NCBI GenBank assembly: GCA_030272585.1
Contig: BSYQ01000001.1
Location: 5,208,001-5,272,000, forward strand
DNA: 64,000 nt
Reading direction: 5' to 3'
Source: Bryopsis sp. KO-2023
Lineage: Eukaryota > Chlorophyta > Ulvophyceae > Bryopsidales > Bryopsidaceae
Of the stretch, positions 10,202 to 20,237 are shown in pieces. Below the pieces are notes generated by a model that saw nothing but the letters and a program-made list of their open reading frames with translations, was not told where the DNA came from and searched no databases. Each line of letters begins with the position of its first letter. The stretch's first letter is position 1. A program made the translations under genes and the position numbers.

Positions 10202-10613
10202 CAGACATGGGCTGAGACCCCTGTGCACAGGACAGGACAGAACAGACTGTCTGTTCTGTGCACAGGGTTGGACCTGTGCTGCACAGGTGCACAGACCTGT
10301 ACAGCACAGCACAGACAGGGTCTGTGCAACATCTGTGCAGTTTCTGTGCAGTTCTGTGCAGATTCTGTGCCAAATCTGTGCAGATTCTGTGCAGTTCTGT
10401 GCAGATTCTGTGCAGATCTGTGCTGTGCTGTGCAGGTCTGCTCACCTGTGCAGCACAGGTCTGACCCTGTGCACAGCACAGACAGTCTGTGCTGTTCTGG
10501 CCTGTGCAATTCCGCTGCACAGGACAGGACAGCACAGGGTGCACAGAACCTGCACAGAACCCTGTCCTGTGCGGTGCACAGGACAGGGGTCTGTCCTGTG
10601 CAGCCCATGACTG
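10202..10613. mobile_element. hAT-like MITE of the CTGTGC family, copy within LTR element
   Basis: A 412-bp unit begins CAGACATGGGCTG and ends CAGCCCATGACTG, giving an imperfect 13-bp terminal inverted repeat. It is flanked by the perfect 8-bp duplication GTTGCAGG (10194-10201 and 10614-10621). An 8-bp duplication with CAG...CTG ends is the signature of hAT elements. The interior is made almost entirely of CTGTGC/GCACAG and CCTGT/ACAGG words in both orientations. It has no coding capacity, so mobility would depend on a hAT transposase elsewhere. Confidence 0.82.
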
Positions 10614-11374
10614 GTTGCAGGAGGTTGAGGTGTGCGTTGGATACCTGAAAGGTAGCGCAAGTCGCGTCAGAAGTCGACAGCATGCAGGGCAGCGACGTGC
10701 TGTGCAGGCTGTGGAGCGAGGTCGACATTTGATGACGTGGTTCTGGAGTGTAAGTCGTGGAGGACGAGAGCATAGCGTGGAAGTTGATTGGGCAGAGTGT
10801 GACGTTTTAATCGTTGGGACAGTGACAGAGGCGTCAGATTCCAGAAATTTACAGAGTGTGAGATGGAAGGATGCAGTCAGAATGTTTGAAAACGATTTTG
10901 AATGATGTGAAAGAATTTGGTGGAAACTTTGCCATGAATAGAGAGTTGGTGCCTTTAAAAAAGGGTAAAAGAGAGGTTGTGAAGAGGATGGAGTTTTGGT
11001 TGATAGAGCAATCAGAGTTTGGAAATTTGTGGAATGAAAGAAGGTCAAAAAAGGTTATTGATATTTTCAAATTTGAGGACAAATTTCTTTAAGGAAGGAG
11101 GATTGTTACGTGTGGGAAGTTTAGTTCACGTTTGGAAAAGATTCAAGGGAGTTAGAGTGCCACGTGGGGGTTTGTGACCACGTGTAGTAGGTAGCTTCTT
11201 GATGGGAGTGAGTTTTGAGAAGCTCCTGGAACTTAGAACCCAAGTTCACAGTGAATTTACAAGGTTCTAGCTTCTAGGCACAATCCAATTCGCAGTCTTT
11301 CTGTGGATAAAAAGGCGTTGTACTTTGAACTACTTGTAACTTGTGGTTCCCCCTTTTCTTCCCGTGACACCTTG

Positions 11375-11449
11375 GACTAATGAACCAAAAGTTTTTAATT
11401 CAGTTGGGTCTCCATGCATCCCCATAAAATCGTCGAGATACCATGTGAC
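11375..11449 (-). mobile_element. DIRS-like relic, RT active-site part
   Basis: A short minus-strand segment between two later insertions shows the RT catalytic motif YLDD and downstream residues typical of DIRS-type elements. It is one piece of the same fossil as 8477-8920 and 11826-13560. Confidence 0.5.
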
Positions 11450-11817
11450 CAGTCATGGGCTGCACAGGACAGACCCTTGTCCAGTGCATCGCACAGGACA
11501 GGGTTCTGTGCGGGTTCTGTGCACCCTGTGCTGTTCTGTCCTGTTTTTCGAAATTCCACAGGCTAGAACAGAACAGACTGTCTGTTCTGTGCACAGGTCG
11601 GACCTGTGCTGCACAGGTGCACAGACTGCACAGCACAGCACAGAAACTGCACAAACTGTGCACAGACTTTGCACAGACCTGCACAGACTTTGCACAGACC
11701 CTGTCTGTGCTGTGCTGTACAGGTCTGTGCACCTGTGCAGCACAGGTCCGACCCTGTGCACAGAACAGACAGTCTGTTCTGTCCTGTCCTGTGCACAGGG
11801 GTCTCAGCCCATGTCTG
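11450..11817. mobile_element. hAT-like MITE of the CTGTGC family, copy within DIRS relic
   Basis: A 368-bp unit begins CAGTCATGGGCTG and ends CAGCCCATGTCTG, flanked by the perfect 8-bp duplication CATGTGAC (11442-11449 and 11818-11825). It is inverted relative to the copy at 10202-10613 and shares its word-repeat interior. Independent target sites with the same ends prove this is a mobile family rather than simple low-complexity DNA. Confidence 0.85.
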
Positions 11818-11825
11818 CATGTGAC

Positions 11826-12600
11826 ACAGACCGGGTCGGACGAATTCCGATATCGGTTCCAAAATTTGAAAATATAATCATCTTCCCCTTGGGATTCAAG
11901 GTGGGCAACCCCTCCTGGGTTCCGTAAAAATCTTACAATCTGCTGAATTAATTCGCAAAAAAGGAGGGGAGAACCCCTATACCCGAAAGGAAGGGAAGTG
12001 CAACGAAAAAATTCTCCTTCCATCTCAAACTCAAAAAATTCCTGATGGTCTGGGTGTATAACCAGGTGAAAAAAAGCATCTTTCAAATCCCACTCAATGA
12101 GATAATCATTAGGACGGAGATGGGTAGAAAGAGACCTAAGATCCTCATATTGAACTAGATGAGGTTCGACCTGTCGATTCAACGGTCGCAAATCGATAAT
12201 CAATCGCTTCCCACTAACCTCTCCGTTCTCGTTTCTTTTATCTACTAAAAACGCGTGACTGCAAATTCCAGTCGCGCTAGGCGCTGCGATTTGCTGAATC
12301 GCCCCTTTTTTGAGATAATCCTTTTTTATTTTTTCCCATTCGTCGTTCTTTTCGACTGGTCTCACTCTTTTTTTCGGACGAACTGGGTCTGATGTACCAG
12401 ACTGGTACATCAACGAACCTGGTGTGAATACCATTTCTGATACGGCTGAGCACCCTTTGGCTCGTCCCCACTCGAACCCATTCCTGATATCGGGCGCGTA
12501 CCTGGAGCGAAGTCCTCGCCTGATACGGAATCCGTATTACGGATCCATTATTCCGTTTTAGTCGTTTTTTGTTGTGCTTGCTTGACTTCAAGTGGCAGTG
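11826..12600 (-). mobile_element. DIRS-like relic, early RT part
   Basis: The minus strand encodes the N-terminal half of a reverse transcriptase (KRLIIDLRPLN, WDLKDAFFHLVIHP, LPFGYRGSPLLF), a pattern characteristic of DIRS/tyrosine-recombinase retrotransposons rather than Gypsy or Copia. The fossil as a whole is broken by at least four later insertions or truncations. The tyrosine recombinase and terminal repeats were not recognised in this window. Confidence 0.65.
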
Positions 12601-12973
12601 AAGTCTTTCTCAAACCAAAACTAGGAAAGAGAGTGTACCAACGCCTTTTATGAGCGTTCCTAGTACACATGGTAGCAATCACCATACTTGGTGATTGGAC
12701 CCTGCTACCACCGTGTGGGGATAGATGCAAATGTGTCACGACAGGTGACACACGTGGCGACACACATGTACACGTGGCGACACACAGTGACACACGCGTG
12801 TGACGTCATAACATTTTTTCCTTGCTTCGGTCGCGAACGCCTCCACTGGTTCCCGCTCCGCTATCGTTTCGTTTTCGTCCTTGAGGTCGCGTTCCCTGAG
12901 CGCGTTGCTGTCCTAGAGACTTAGAAAGGGACTTCAAATAGTCCTCGCTCAAACTCTCTAGCGTACTGACGGT
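12601..12973 (-). mobile_element. DIRS-like relic, Gag-like region with GTGACACACGTGGCG repeats
   Basis: The minus strand carries low-similarity coding sequence that may belong to the first frame of the DIRS-like fossil. About 12735-12805 holds repeated TGACACACGTGGCG words, and about 12670-12715 a cruciform-forming inverted repeat (GGTAGCAATCACCA with TGGTGATT and TGCTACC). The assignment to the DIRS relic is by position only. Confidence 0.35.
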
Positions 12974-13438
12974 CAGAGATAGGACTTTACGGTTACGGTC
13001 ACCGTAACCGGACCGTAACCATCGTAACCGGACCGTAACCGGAGTACAATTTCGGTCAGAAAATCGTACTTTTACGACCGTAACCGTAGCTCCGTACCTC
13101 TCCGTACCGCTCCGTAACAAACCGTAACGATTGTAACGGCTGTAACAACCATAAACCGTAAAAAGTCACCCCCGCAGGGTCCCATGATTCCAAAGGAACC
13201 CAGGGGGATTCGAACCCGCGACCCCGCAAACTATAACCATACGCTCTAACATTGAACCACACTACTCCACGATGATTTAGGGCCTGCCGTAGCTATACCG
13301 TACCTGTTCCGTACCGTAAAAACAACATATTACTCCGGTTACGGTACGTAGTTACGCCCGTAGTACGGTGACCGTAACCCGACCGTAACCAGACCGGACC
13401 GGAGTCGGACCAAAAACTTGGCCCAAGTCCTATCTCTG
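12974..13438. mobile_element. hAT-like MITE of the CCGTAAC family with tRNA-like core
   Basis: A 465-bp element has perfect 14-bp terminal inverted repeats CAGAGATAGGACTT and a perfect 8-bp target duplication CTGACGGT (12966-12973 and 13439-13446). Ends and duplication length fit hAT. The interior is filled with CCGTAACC/GGTTACGG words in both orientations and holds a tRNA-like segment at 13195-13268. It interrupts the Gag-like part of the DIRS relic. There is no coding capacity. Confidence 0.88.
13195..13268 (-). tRNA. tRNA-like pseudogene (possible Ile-UAU ancestry) inside the MITE
   Basis: A 74-nt segment on the minus strand has an A-box-like stretch (TGGTTCAATGTTAGAGC) and a canonical B box (GGTTCGAATCC), with a T arm in the right place. 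The anticodon loop may read GTTATAG (UAU). The acceptor stem pairs at only about 5 of 7 positions and the anticodon stem is weak. This is therefore a relic or a SINE-type Pol III promoter, not a working tRNA gene. Confidence 0.5.
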
Positions 13439-13446
13439 CTGACGGT

Positions 13447-15480
13447 TCTTGATCCACTAAACTGTTTCGCCGCAAAAGAAAGGCGGATTTTTTCTTGTAA
13501 CAACTTCCACGCCCCTGGGTGACTGTCGCCACTATCCGCCTTCAGTCTCAAAACTTCTAAACTTTCGATAGACAGAACAAGAGTTCTGTAGTAGCCTATA
13601 GCGTAAGGCCCTAGGACTTAGCGCACTGCGGGCGGCGTATGCGGACTACAAAGGATAGTCAAAAAGCCGCTAGTGAGATCAAATAAAGCCGAGACGACCG
13701 GCGACCAGGTTCGGAGCTCGCTCCCAAATCCTCCAGGCCCCAGTTTTTCTAATAAACGAAACCCCTGGACTGTTCCTTCGATAGGAAAGTATTCTCCTAA
13801 CGCAGTTCCACTCGGACAGTCGACCGGATTTTTAATCTCGTTTTGATTTGATTCACGAGGTATCCAATTTTTCTTTCCACGCTCTCCCTATCATCCCGCG
13901 GTAAAATATTTTCTTTCGAAACAAAATCAAAAAAGAGTGAGATAAGCTCTGTATTTTATAGACCCGAAGCTGCTTTCGACATCCTTGTCACCAAACGAGT
14001 ACCGCATGCATCCCTTGGCCAGAATTTTAAAACAAGAATTTCGAGATATTTTTGGATCATATTTGATTGAAATAAGCCTTGGAAATCGTGTGAAAAAGTT
14101 CTTACAATGAGTGTATTGAATCCCTTATATAGTGGCAAAAGTGTGACGAAATGACACACCCCAAGAGTCAACCCAACACGACCAAAAGGTTCGTTTCATT
14201 GATCCAAATTTTTGATTTTTTGATCCCTCGGAAAGAGGGATTCCTTCCCCTTTCCCCACCTCGGAATTTTGTTTCTCCAAATAATCACTTTTCACCACCA
14301 CCAAAACTCCCCCACGCATAGACCCAATCTCTGTCCGAGAGGGCAAGTCCACTTGAAAAAAGAAAACCCCGGATCATCCGAGATTCTTCCATCTTGTTGA
14401 TTCCATTTCAAGATCTGTTTGACGATCACCCACAATTTAAATCTTGCGAATCTGAAAAAAATACAATCAGAGAATTCTCTCTAGTGTTTTTTCTAATAGT
14501 ACACGACATAGTTTTTATTCTAGAAGCATGAGCATGTTACGGTCATACGGTGTCAATGGATTTCACCGTTTACAGTCGTAGATTGGTTGGGCTGAAGCAC
14601 TTATGAACACACACAGGATCGAACACGAAGGAAAGCGTTTTAAAGAATAAAGAATGAACAAAGGGTGGGCGCGAAGGCCTCTTAAGTACTCCACCTGATA
14701 CAACCTATCAACACCTATCAATGTTCCCAGTTGTACTAGAGTAGACCTCCACTATCCACTCACTACCTCGTGAGCTGACCTGTGGTACTACTGTACCGTC
14801 AGTCTCACCTCACTCGATGCTGTACCACACAAGCGCTACACAACCGGTTCTTTCTCGCCTTCCGGCTGAACACTTGACCTTTCGGCACCATACCATTGAC
14901 GTGTGATACGAACACGCACTCATTTTGTAGTACGAGTGTAGTACGGGGGTAGTACGGGTTCTAGGGGTTAAGTTCAGAGAGAACCACCTGTAAATCAATT
15001 CTCTGGAAAAGTGTGTGTCTGAAGTGTTTCCCTGTGTCTCAGCAACAACACCACTCCACTTAAAGCCTAGTGAAACGAGCCTAACAATGTGTATGGATTG
15101 TATTACAACAAGATCAATCTGTTTGTTCATATCACCCCTCTTATACTTCCTTTTAAGAGGGGTGGTATGTACTTCCTGCCACTCACATTCTCCTTCCATA
15201 ATTTTCCCTCATTAAACCACTAACACTTCATTCCACCAGATTTTCCAAACAACCATAAACGACCCTCATTCATTTAGCATTGGGTTGAAAGTTGTTCATG
15301 TTCTCCACGCTGTTCTCCTCCACAACTATAGTTTGGTGTTTGTTTGTACGTTTGAATTAATGAATTAATGATTTTTTTTTTCTATTTTTGAAAATTGTCC
15401 GAATACACATAGGTCCTTGCATCTTTTGGCGGACACGTTGTCCGAACGTGGCCGTTGCGTTGCATTGATTTGCCGGTCAT
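13447..15480. other. Repeat-derived DNA without a recognisable gene
   Basis: About 13447-13560 continues the DIRS-like Gag region on the minus strand. Beyond that I recognise no domain. About 14680-14700 carries the GGCCTCTTAAGTAC motif, the inverted match of 872. About 14920-14960 has three GTAGTACG-type repeats, and AAGAGGGG...CCCCTCTT at 15138-15162 can form a hairpin. This marks the right fringe of the mobile-element nest. Confidence 0.3.
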
Positions 15481-15931
15481 GGCAATCAGGATTCTAACAA
15501 AAAGTGCTTAGAAAAAAAAAACCCTGCGTCGAACACTTCCAGTCTGCATATATCGCCATATTTTTTTATGGCTGTTGGCGGAAACATATGTGTCGCGAGT
15601 GCTGGGTACAACCAGATCGAAGTCGTGATAAGCAACCAACAGAACCCATATAACCCGAGCAGTGTCAGATCGGTTTCAGCTGGCTCTTTCTTCTCTTTGT
15701 TTCGAAACGGTATGGAACGCACAGAACACCACTTCGCACGAACGTTTTGTTACAACACTTTGCTTGCTTATCGTCCACTAAATACTCCTGCCAGATCAAC
15801 ACAATCCCCTCCACCAGTTCCCTTTTTTCTCACATCTCAATTTCTCACCTTTTCTCGCAATCCGTTAATCAACACAATATCACACACATCAACTGCCACG
15901 CTTTTTTTTCCCAACATTAGTTGTGTAGTCA

Positions 15932-16434
15932 GTGACTACACACAAGAAAGCCGTCTTTTTGGTTGTTGTCCTCTTCTCGACGCTTGTACAAAAAGGCCCG
16001 AAAGACGTCTTTTTTCCCTATCTCAATGCACAAGCGTTGACAATCTCGGACAAGAAAGGTTGTTTTGATTCTGTCCCTGCGTTTCATATCATGGTAGTCA
16101 GCTTTTTCGGAAATGTTTTTTGTTTTTTCCTTGGATTTCGGAAATCTTTTGGGGTAGGTTCCTTACATGATGGAATATATATATATTTATGTATTTTTCC
16201 GGCATTGGGGGGAAAATGACCTCTTTTCACCGGTTATTGATTGGTTTTTTTTCTTGCGTTGCAGAGATGATGTGGCATTTTGATGTGGGTAAGGTCTTCC
16301 CAGAATCCCCTTCTGTGTATCAAATCTCGTTTCTACTCTTCAAATACAGAGATGGAGCTGCTAGAATCAGTGGCCGAAAAAAACTACCATTTTCATTTCA
16401 TGTTGAAGATCTAAATTTTGTTGCACCATTGTAG
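15932..16434 (+). CDS. Possible small secreted protein gene
   Basis: An ATG at 15932 opens a peptide with a basic start and hydrophobic core (MTTHKKAVFLVVVLFSTLV), like a signal peptide, followed by about 35 polar residues. A GT donor near 16091 and a T-rich tract ending in an acceptor near 16263 suggest an intron. The reading after the splice is uncertain. No domain is recognised. It could be a chance frame. The call rests on the signal-like start and on its position just outside the mobile-element nest. Confidence 0.25.
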
Positions 16435-16800
16435 TTTTCTTGGGGGAGGATGGTGCTCCAGCCCCTTTCAATAGAATCAAAAGATGAACACTCAACCATG
16501 AGGACACAGATTATTTAGATACATACATTCCCAGGCAAGGTGTTCATCTCACTCACACACACATTCCCAAGCAAGGTGCTGTGTTCAGTTTTGTTTTCAG
16601 TTTTGTAGCTTCCCTTTTGTGATTTGCAGTTTCCCTCGACTTGTCTTGTCTTTCAGCAATCGACTTCTTATTCAGCAGTTCAGCCATTCGTAATTCTCCT
16701 CCAGTTCTTATGCCTCCACATTCGCTTAGGACTTTGAAGAGTGTGGGGCTGCTAATTTCAAGAAGAGACTAACCACTTGGGATTTTATCATAATATAAAT

Positions 16801-16831
16801 GATACTCCCCCGTGAATCACGGGGGAGTATC
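16801..16831. other. Perfect hairpin, 14-bp stem and 3-nt loop
   Basis: GATACTCCCCCGTG is followed by AAT and its exact reverse complement. It lies just outside the left edge of the duplicated ankyrin/PAN segment. Its role is unknown. It could be a recombination scar or a transcript-end hairpin. Confidence 0.9.
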
Positions 16832-17159
16832 ACGGGCCGTGATCAAAAATTGTGGTGTTAAAAGTCAAAATTCCAACACAAACGTTTTATGAAAAAATGA
16901 AAGCATCTCTTATAATAATAAGGATCCACAAGAAAAAATCTTGGAATTGAAGGAACAATAATACCTCACTCTCTTTCAGATCCTTTCAAAGTGTAAGAGG
17001 AAGAATGGATTCATTTGGACCTGCCCAAACCAAAAACTGTTGCACAGCCGCTGCACTGTAGCAACAAAAAAATGATGCAAAAAGAATTCAAAAAAAAACA
17101 AAACGGACAGGTCCGCCTCCACTGCAACCAGAGATGATGGCATCAGTGCACATCCCCCT

Positions 17160-18255
17160 TCACTGAACATGTGACGCAGCAGCAGAAAAGCCATCAGCAC
17201 TTCCTTCAGAAACATCATCTGGGGCAAAGTTGCTCTGTTTTGGGATAAGAGCTTTGTACCCACTATCGGTATTGTCATTCGACACGCCATTCGGGACATA
17301 GCTTCTGAGCCAGCACTCTCCTTCAGTGTTATATTCAGTGGATGATTTGATCCTGGTCCAGACTTCGCACCCTGCCAAAAAGAGTTCCCAATGCCCAGAT
17401 CAGATATAATTTAAAAAAAAAGCAGCGGACATCCCAGGATATCAATTGCAAGTTTTTTTTCCCCAAGGCCAGCCAAGAAAAAAAAAAGCAGTCTGCAAAA
17501 ATTCACACGCAATCACATCACAGTATATCATTCAGAATACAACAGCACTCTCATTCTTCAAAAAAGGTTAGACTTGTAGAATGGGCTTCAATTTGGAACG
17601 CCCATCTTTATTATTATTATTCATTTGACAGATTCCCCGTACTCATATCAGCATTGCACAACTTGCAGCAGTCCTCGTTGTTCTTTGTAATAACTCCTTG
17701 ATTCAGGTGTCCGTCTTTAGAAGGGAAGTCCGTGCCCAGCGCCAGAATCGAGCATGCATTCCGACCGCTGTTGAACCCGTCTGCTTTTTTTCCCGCGGGA
17801 CCATACTCCCTGAGCCAGCATTCGCCAACTTTGCTGCCGCCGGAGGACTTAGTTACCCTCGTCCATACCACGCAAGCTGCAAAAGCCGCCAGGAGAATGA
17901 TTGCCAAACACACAATCCGCCGCCAGCATCAAGACACCGAATGTTCTGCATCATTTTTTTTCAAAAGCTGACAAGAATGAAAAACAAAAAAAACCCAGCT
18001 GTCTTTCTGCTTTTTGTGTGTGTGTTTGGGGGGGGGGAGTAATAGTCGTCCAAACTGAAGGGATATGCACTCACATGGATTGCTGGTGCACATTGCACAA
18101 CATTCCCCATCGGTATCAGTGATGTCTTGTGTTCCATCGTTCAATATTCCCTCAGTAGATGGAAAGTCGGTGTTGAACAAAACACCGCAACTGTAACCAC
18201 TGGTATCGCCACCTCCACTTCCACCATCTACATCAAATTCACAAATTGTGGAGTC
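17160..18255 (-). CDS. PAN/apple-type Cys-rich exons, copy A
   Basis: Three exons (18255-18075, 17876-17643, 17371-17160) join with matching phases to 208 residues ending in SHVQ. They hold two half-repeats of the form CC..C, then C..WTR......GECWL (ECCAMC / CVVWTRV / GECWLRE, then DCCKLC / CEVWTRI / GECWLRS). This is the PAN/apple pattern found in extracellular adhesive or carbohydrate-binding proteins. The first exon begins in phase 0 with no start codon of its own, so upstream coding is needed. The nearest upstream exons are the ankyrin-type ones, but I could not find a splice joining them in frame. Secretion is inferred from Cys content and from the signal peptide on the upstream exons. 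Confidence 0.62.
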
Positions 18256-18429
18256 CTGCCGTTTCGATTTGCATCCATCCAGAGGATCACATCACAACAT
18301 CATGCACTGCAGTTGGAAAAACAAAAACATTATCTACACTGGGGATAATTCACAGAGATGGAATGTTTGTTACACATTCTCGACGGTCGAAAAGGATTGT
18401 TTGTTCGACAGTCAGCTGGAGCAGCTCAA

Positions 18430-18521
18430 CAATTCTTGGACTGTTTCAGCTGGCTCACCCAGGAGATCTTTGATTCAATTCTTGGACTGTTTCAGCTAGC
18501 TCACCCAGGAGATCTTTGATT
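18430..18521. repeat. 46-bp tandem duplication at an exon end
   Basis: Two adjacent 46-bp copies (18430-18475 and 18476-18521) differ by one base. Read on the minus strand each contains CTCCTGG followed by GTGAGC, so the duplication doubles a potential splice donor and lengthens the last ankyrin-type exon. Copy B of the segment lacks it. Confidence 0.85.
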
Positions 18522-19532
18522 CTCTTTTTGGTGTTATCGTCGCAACCATATCGTGTGCAAGTGCATGGATCTTCGGCTTCGCGACCCCAAGTGGCACCTG
18601 CTTCCAGCAGAACCTGAAAAAAAAGGATTTGGCTCTTCTGTTGAATCAGCTGCACCGTGAGGTGAATCTCCAAAACAAGTCTTTTTCATAGTATCATTAT
18701 TGGAGGAAGGTTCCGATCGATTTGAACTCATAATTCCAGCGCTGGTGCTGGCACCACAGAAACCTGAAGGAAATAACCTGGAGGGAAAGTTCAAAAACGC
18801 ACAAACTTTCGATGCCCCCACCTTGACACACTGGGGTTGCCCACGGCAAACTGACTGATCGAGTGCTCTGTAGAACTTAGCACCCCAGCTGATCATAAGC
18901 TGCAAAAACCAACAAATCCATAGTTTATATTTGAAAGCAAAAGAGTACAGCTCATGTTTCGGAAAGCAAGGAACGCACTTCACCTTCAAGCCCTCCAGAT
19001 GTGAATCATAGCACAACTCTTCAATGGCCATGGTCTCAAATTTGGTACCTGCGTTGATGTCGTCTCCAGCAGCACGAAACTCCTGATTAAACACAAAATC
19101 GGAAAGCCCGTGAAGTACTCCAGTGTGCATTGCTCATTGGGAGAAAAGCTCCCCGCGATCGGTCAAGAACATTACCTTCATGCATTCCACATCATTAGCT
19201 GCTGCGGCGTATAAGAATCGAGGAGTATAGTAGCCATCCGTATAGAAAGTGGAGCATGGTTCGCCGGAGCGCTCGCGGCACAAAGCCCCTGCGCCAACCA
19301 TGAAGAATCAAACGCGATGATCGCCACTCCAAGTCCACTTCTCTGCACCTTTTCATGGCGGCTGGTTTCTTATCACTTAAATGGACCCCTCCCAACACCT
19401 CTCCTTCGATCGTTGGATCGACGCGAAAGAAACCGCCCATGGCAGGCTGGGCTGGATTCCAAAACGCCTACCTTCAAAAAGAAGGGCGATCGAGACCGCC
19501 GCCACAACGCATGCCAACCAAAAACGCATCAT
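18455..19532 (-). CDS. Secreted ankyrin-repeat protein, copy A
   Basis: Five exons (19532-19472, 19288-19176, 19082-18984, 18899-18822, 18613-18455) give 169 residues if the frame runs to the stop at 18455. Exon 1 encodes a signal peptide or membrane anchor (MMRFWLACVVAAVSIALLFE). Exons 2-5 encode ankyrin-like helices with about 33-residue spacing (NDVECMKEFRAAGDDINAG, EGLKLMISWGAKF, QCVKVLLEAGATW), each junction keeping phase. The 99- and 78-nt exons match roughly one repeat each. Alternatively a donor at the CTCCTGG/GTGAGC site leads into the PAN exons downstream, giving one ankyrin-PAN protein. A secreted ankyrin protein would be unusual. Confidence 0.65.
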
Positions 19533-20230
19533 TCCACGATACACCCGAAAAGATCAGAAAGAGAGGAGGAATGATTATGGTGCAGGGTGGTGCCATTTTG
19601 TACTCGGCAAAGCGCGTGGGAATCCCATAAACCTGGGTGGTGCCGATCTCCAACAAGAGAAAAACGCACACTGCCTGAAAGTTCCTGCGTCTGTCATGCG
19701 GACTGAGACGAGATGATGGAGGTTACAGCTTATGCATAAGTAACCTGTTGTAGCTAGTCAGTAAGCAGAGGGCGTTTGAAAAGATGGGGAGGGTGAATAT
19801 TTTTTGTCTTGTTGCAACAGATGTCCCGACTCCTGTGCATGTAATACTTAATGATTAATTGAATATTTTGTGCAGGAAAATTTTTTCTCTTTTTTTTTCT
19901 ACTTTTTATTTGTTTTTGGTTCTTGCAGAAAGATTTATGGATCCAAGACATTCTTTGATGAGGTGATTGTTGGTATTGGGTTATGACAGAACAGAGTGGC
20001 TTCTCAGGCAACATGTAATCATTGATTGATTGATTGTCTGGGCGGGAAGCGTGGGTGGAGAGTTGTCGAAGCACATTTTTTGGCTCTCAAAAAACACAAA
20101 CATAAAGTTACATCAAGTTTTGGCTCTCCTTTGCTGTGGGGGGCTATTATTGGTTGATTGATTTTTGTTGGCTCTTGATCTCTGCCTGTCGAAAGAAGTT
20201 TAAGTTGAAGGCGGCTATTTATTGGACGGT
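19533..20230. other. Spacer between duplicated segments
   Basis: No gene is seen. From about 20090 the sequence matches 28010 onward, which is the intron preceding RRM exon 3 of the gene at 27467. That imported copy continues into the exon listed next. Confidence 0.5.
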
Positions 20231-20237
20231 TTCTTAT

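Larger units (their letters stand above)
8921..11369 (+). mobile_element. Short non-autonomous LTR element (no pol), with nested MITE
   Basis: Two 266-bp LTRs (8921-9186 and 11104-11369) begin TGTTACG and end GTGACA and differ by about one base, so the insertion is young. The 5-bp target duplication CCTTG lies at 8916-8920 and 11370-11374. A primer-binding site TGGTTTCGGAGC follows the 5' LTR, the same 12 bases as in the Gypsy element at 2180. A purine tract (AAGGAAGGAGGA) precedes the 3' LTR. The 1.9-kb interior shows no protease, RT or integrase, so it resembles a LARD-type element. It must move with enzymes from elsewhere, possibly a relative of the Gypsy element. It sits inside the DIRS-like relic and itself carries a CTGTGC MITE. 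Confidence 0.85.
16847..19795. repeat. Tandem segmental duplication, copy A
   Basis: This roughly 2.9-kb segment is repeated at 20889-23780. The left ends share TCAAAATTCCAACACAAA and the right ends share GTAAGCAGAGGGCGTTTGAA. Both copies keep the same exon order on the minus strand (ankyrin-type, then PAN-type). Coding sequence is conserved with many substitutions while introns have diverged, so the duplication is old. Confidence 0.85.

Noticed and set aside
10118-10905. Long open frames of Cys/His/Thr-rich peptide on both strands of the CTGTGC blocks
   Set aside because: They arise from the repeated CTGTGC/GCACAG word being open in several frames and strands, and both blocks are bounded by transposon ends. 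The composition is dictated by the repeat.
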